From assembly GCF_002946355.1 (NCBI RefSeq), contig NZ_PKOZ01000007.1, positions 97,765 through 161,764 of the forward strand: 64,000 bases of DNA. Direction: 5' to 3'. The notes under the pieces are model-generated. The model had not been told where the DNA came from and did not search any database. It was given only the letters and a program-made list of their open reading frames with translations. Shown here in pieces: positions 62,055 to 64,000 of this stretch. Position numbers and translations under genes: made by a program. This DNA is from Pradoshia eiseniae (GTDB lineage: Bacteria > Bacillota > Bacilli > Bacillales > Pradoshiaceae). Each line of letters begins with the position of its first letter. Position 1 is the first letter of the stretch.

Positions 62055-63683
62055 TTATCTGCTTTGCTTTCTATACAGCCGGAATTTCTCGATTACCCCA
62101 TCTATCTTTCCATCAAAAACTTTATTCAGGAGACCTGTTCGATAGGCTAAATAACCATACAGGCCCGCTCCTATTCCCGCACATATGATCACAGTTAGAA
62201 TCGAACCGAAACGTTTTTCCGGGTTGATGGCTATACCTAATAAATTTTCTAGTGCCAGCACAGCCACATACATAATGCAAGATAAAATCAATATGCCCAC
62301 ACCGCGCTTCACCAAAAGGTGATAACGATATCCAGTAAAATAACGGATAAAATACAAATTAAGAAAGCATGTAACCAAATAGCCGAAAGCCGTTGCATAA
62401 ACTGCTCCCCTTGTCTCAAACAGCTGAATAAGCGGAATATTGAAGGTAAGCTTGCATAAAAAGCCGGTCAGTAAGCTCAGTACCGTGTACTTTTGATAGT
62501 TCGTACCTTGCAGAACGGCTGCTGTCACCGAAAATAAAGCGAAAAGAATGGCGACTGGCGCGTATGCTGCCAGTACCTCAGTGCCTAATTCACTGAAACC
62601 GTAAAAGGCCGTGTAGAGCGGGCTCGCCAACACGCTCATGCCCATCACAGCAGGAATTATGATGAAGAACAGCCCCTGAAAGGATTGAGTTAAATGCCTC
62701 TGGAACAAGCTTGAGTCTCTCTTCATGTACGCACTCGTTATGACTGGAATTAAAGCAATGGATAAAGAAGTCGCTAATGTGTTAGGAATCAAGACCAGCT
62801 TCTGAGTGGTAAAGATCAAGATTCCAACTGCGGATTGAATGGCTTCTTTTCCTTGTCCGATGGAAGCCATTGCTCTTGTAAAGGTGAGGTTATCAACCAG
62901 CTGGTACATCGACATAGATATCCCAACCATGACGAAGGGAAATGAACTTACGAGTATTTCCTTGAACAATGGAAGTGTTTTAATTTGAAAGGTTCCCCGG
63001 TCTCTTCTCAATCGTTCTGCCCTAATACCCTGATCTTTCTTCCAATACCTCCATAGCACAAAGGAGCCTCCTGCAGCACCAACCGCTGCAGCAAAGGTCG
63101 CCACACTTACAGCCGTCACAATACTCCCACCCAATACCTTAATGACAACATAAGCCCCAGCCAAGAGGAAGCCAATTCGGACAAGCTGCTCTATAACCTG
63201 TGATATAGCCGTAGGTTTCATGTCAGAATGACCTTGAAAGTAACCTCTAAAGACACTCATGCAAGGGATGATGATGAGCGCAAAGCTGACCGCCCTCATG
63301 ACTGTCGTTATATCCTCTGCGGCAAATCCCCTTCCGCCATAGCTGCTGATGCTAGCAAGGAATGGGGCTAAGCTGTACATCGCTAGAAAGGAAAGGATTC
63401 CAGTGATAAGCATTAATTTCACGCTGGCACGAAATAATTGCTGACTAACCCTATATTCCTCTAAGTAATTATATTTCGAGATGCTTTTAGACAGGGCCAG
63501 CGGGATTCCTGCTGTCGAAATGCTGATAAAAATCGAATAAGGGACATATGAATAGGAATACAAGCCTGCCCCCTCTGCCCCAAGCAGCATATTAAACGGA
63601 ATCACATACAAAACCCCAAGAACCTTTGAAAGCACTGAACCAACTGTCAAAATAAAAGCTCCCTGCATGAGCCTGCTTGACAT
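62055..63683 (-). CDS. Polysaccharide/lipid flippase (SpoVB/YtgP-type MOP family)
   Basis: A 542-residue protein with about fourteen helices. MSSRLMQGAFILTVGSVLSKVLGVLYVIP at the start and the FRGYFQGHSDMKPTAISQ segment fit YtgP/SpoVB-like lipid flippases (amino-acid letters given as two parts: MSSRLMQGAF and FRGYFQGHSD). Such proteins translocate lipid-linked precursors such as lipid II. Start at the ATG after GGGGGAT; a TTG nine codons earlier is less likely. The 3' end is at the right edge region and its gene stands alone. Confidence 0.85.
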   Translation of the reverse strand: MSSRLMQGAFILTVGSVLSKVLGVLYVIPFNMLLGAEGAGLYSYSYVPYSIFISISTAGIPLALSKSISKYNYLEEYRVSQQLFRASVKLMLITGILSFLAMYSLAPFLASISSYGGRGFAAEDITTVMRAVSFALIIIPCMSVFRGYFQGHSDMKPTAISQVIEQLVRIGFLLAGAYVVIKVLGGSIVTAVSVATFAAAVGAAGGSFVLWRYWKKDQGIRAERLRRDRGTFQIKTLPLFKEILVSSFPFVMVGISMSMYQLVDNLTFTRAMASIGQGKEAIQSAVGILIFTTQKLVLIPNTLATSLSIALIPVITSAYMKRDSSLFQRHLTQSFQGLFFIIIPAVMGMSVLASPLYTAFYGFSELGTEVLAAYAPVAILFALFSVTAAVLQGTNYQKYTVLSLLTGFLCKLTFNIPLIQLFETRGAVYATAFGYLVTCFLNLYFIRYFTGYRYHLLVKRGVGILILSCIMYVAVLALENLLGIAINPEKRFGSILTVIICAGIGAGLYGYLAYRTGLLNKVFDGKIDGVIEKFRLYRKQSR

Positions 63684-63761
63684 ATCCCCCAACTCTTTTC
63701 CTGCAAACAATTATGAATATTAATACAATACCATAATTTAGGCAGATAAGGCCTTATAAAT

Positions 63762-63789
63762 AAAAAAACCACTCGCTGTGGAGTGGTTT
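63762..63789 (-). terminator. Terminator upstream of the flippase gene
   Basis: AAACCACTC / GAGTGGTTT stem; T7 on the minus strand. It ends a leftward transcript coming from the right. Confidence 0.75.
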
Positions 63790-63886
63790 ACTAATATATT
63801 CCCAAGATCTATTTGCACGCTCTGATGGGTTCCTCTTCATCACTTCAGCGGGCTGGCCTTAAAGCAGCTTCCTTTCGAACAACCTA

Positions 63887-63924
63887 TAAAAAAAGAAGAT
63901 AGCTAAACATTTCTTAGCTATCTT
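63887..63924 (-). terminator. Second leftward terminator beside the IS end
   Basis: AAGATAGCT / AGCTATCTT stem (63896-63924) with T7 following on the minus strand. It lies five bases from the presumed IS end. Confidence 0.75.
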
Positions 63925-63928
63925 GGAT

Positions 63929-64000
63929 TGTCCACACTAAACTGGACAAAAATTATAAGGTCTGCTGTTTAAATTCTACAGGTGTTAGATAGCCCAGTGT
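63929..64000 (-). mobile_element. End of an IS3-family insertion sequence (partial)
   Basis: The last bases of the window hold the IS terminal sequence beginning TGTCCACACTAAACTGGACA and the last 15 codons of an IS3-type OrfB transposase (LGYLTPVEFKQQTL then TAA, 63953-63955). TTGTCCA/TGGACAA forms a small inverted repeat inside the end. The other end and target duplication are beyond the window. Confidence 0.8.
63953..64000 (-). CDS. IS3-family transposase, C-terminal end (partial)
   Basis: Fifteen residues and a TAA stop. The ending LGYLTPVEF followed by a charged/polar tail is the standard C terminus of IS150-like OrfB integrase-type transposases. Runs off the right edge. Confidence 0.75.
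   Translation of the reverse strand, partial: TLGYLTPVEFKQQTL

Noticed and set aside
63790..63870. 28-codon leftward ORF upstream of the flippase gene
   Set aside because: No clear ribosome site, and its last codons coincide with a terminator hairpin.
1..64000. CRISPR array, tRNA/rRNA genes, prophage, replication origin
   Set aside because: No regularly spaced repeats, no cloverleaf or rRNA signature sequences, no phage structural genes and no DnaA-box clusters were seen while reading; a tRNAscan or similar run would be decisive.

Overview
The window looks like chromosome from a low-to-moderate GC Firmicute of the Bacillaceae, close to Bacillus in the broad sense. Supporting signs are the qoxABCD quinol oxidase operon, purine-rich ribosome binding sites with frequent TTG/GTG starts, CcpA-type cre sites, a tyrosine T-box leader, a GlpP antiterminator and many compact hairpin terminators. 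No rRNA, tRNA, CRISPR array or prophage was seen.

Region by region. 1-8 kb: a methyltransferase, secreted glycerophosphodiesterase GlpQ, qoxABCD, and a trm11-like/hemD-like pair read leftward. 8-13 kb: GlpP, then a leftward operon of a binding protein, ABC ATPase, fused permease and AraL-like HAD phosphatase, probably importing a phosphorylated compound. 13-20 kb: a CstA-type transporter, a second DNA sliding clamp, a membrane metallophosphoesterase, a PrmA-like methyltransferase and small proteins. 20-28 kb: a divergent vWA/helix-turn-helix pair, aldehyde dehydrogenase with its DUF779 partner, UppP, an unusually large two-domain isoprenoid synthase and a small HD alarmone-hydrolase-like protein. 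28-34 kb: a 5'-truncated acyl-CoA synthetase remnant, then a xyloside module (GH43 xylosidase facing a binding protein and two permeases without an ATPase) around a long operator-like palindrome. 34-35 kb: an intact MITE with an 8 bp target duplication, beside an AT-rich orphan lipoprotein gene.

36-46 kb is carbon metabolism: a GntR-controlled five-gene operon (Fe-alcohol dehydrogenase, ThDP enzyme, BASS-type carrier, SDR epimerase/dehydratase) whose substrate I cannot name, and a dihydroxyacetone module in which dhaS-dhaQ is read divergently from a single-chain DhaK-DhaL kinase, with a DhaS-like operator between them. 46-64 kb holds T-box-controlled tyrosyl-tRNA synthetase, glutathione peroxidase with a MarR/OhrR-like regulator, an M20 amidohydrolase, a headless bacillopeptidase F remnant, a flavin monooxygenase pair with an HxlR regulator, a small membrane protein of 59 residues, a BCCT osmolyte transporter, a lipid/oligosaccharide flippase, and the end of an IS3-family element at the right edge.

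The genes together suggest a soil- or plant-associated heterotroph using glycerol phosphates, dihydroxyacetone and xylo-oligosaccharides under carbon catabolite control. The best candidates for something undescribed are the double isoprenoid synthase, the GntR/ThDP/BASS operon, the vWA-HTH pair and the phosphorylated-substrate importer. All family assignments are from reading the sequence; no database search was run.
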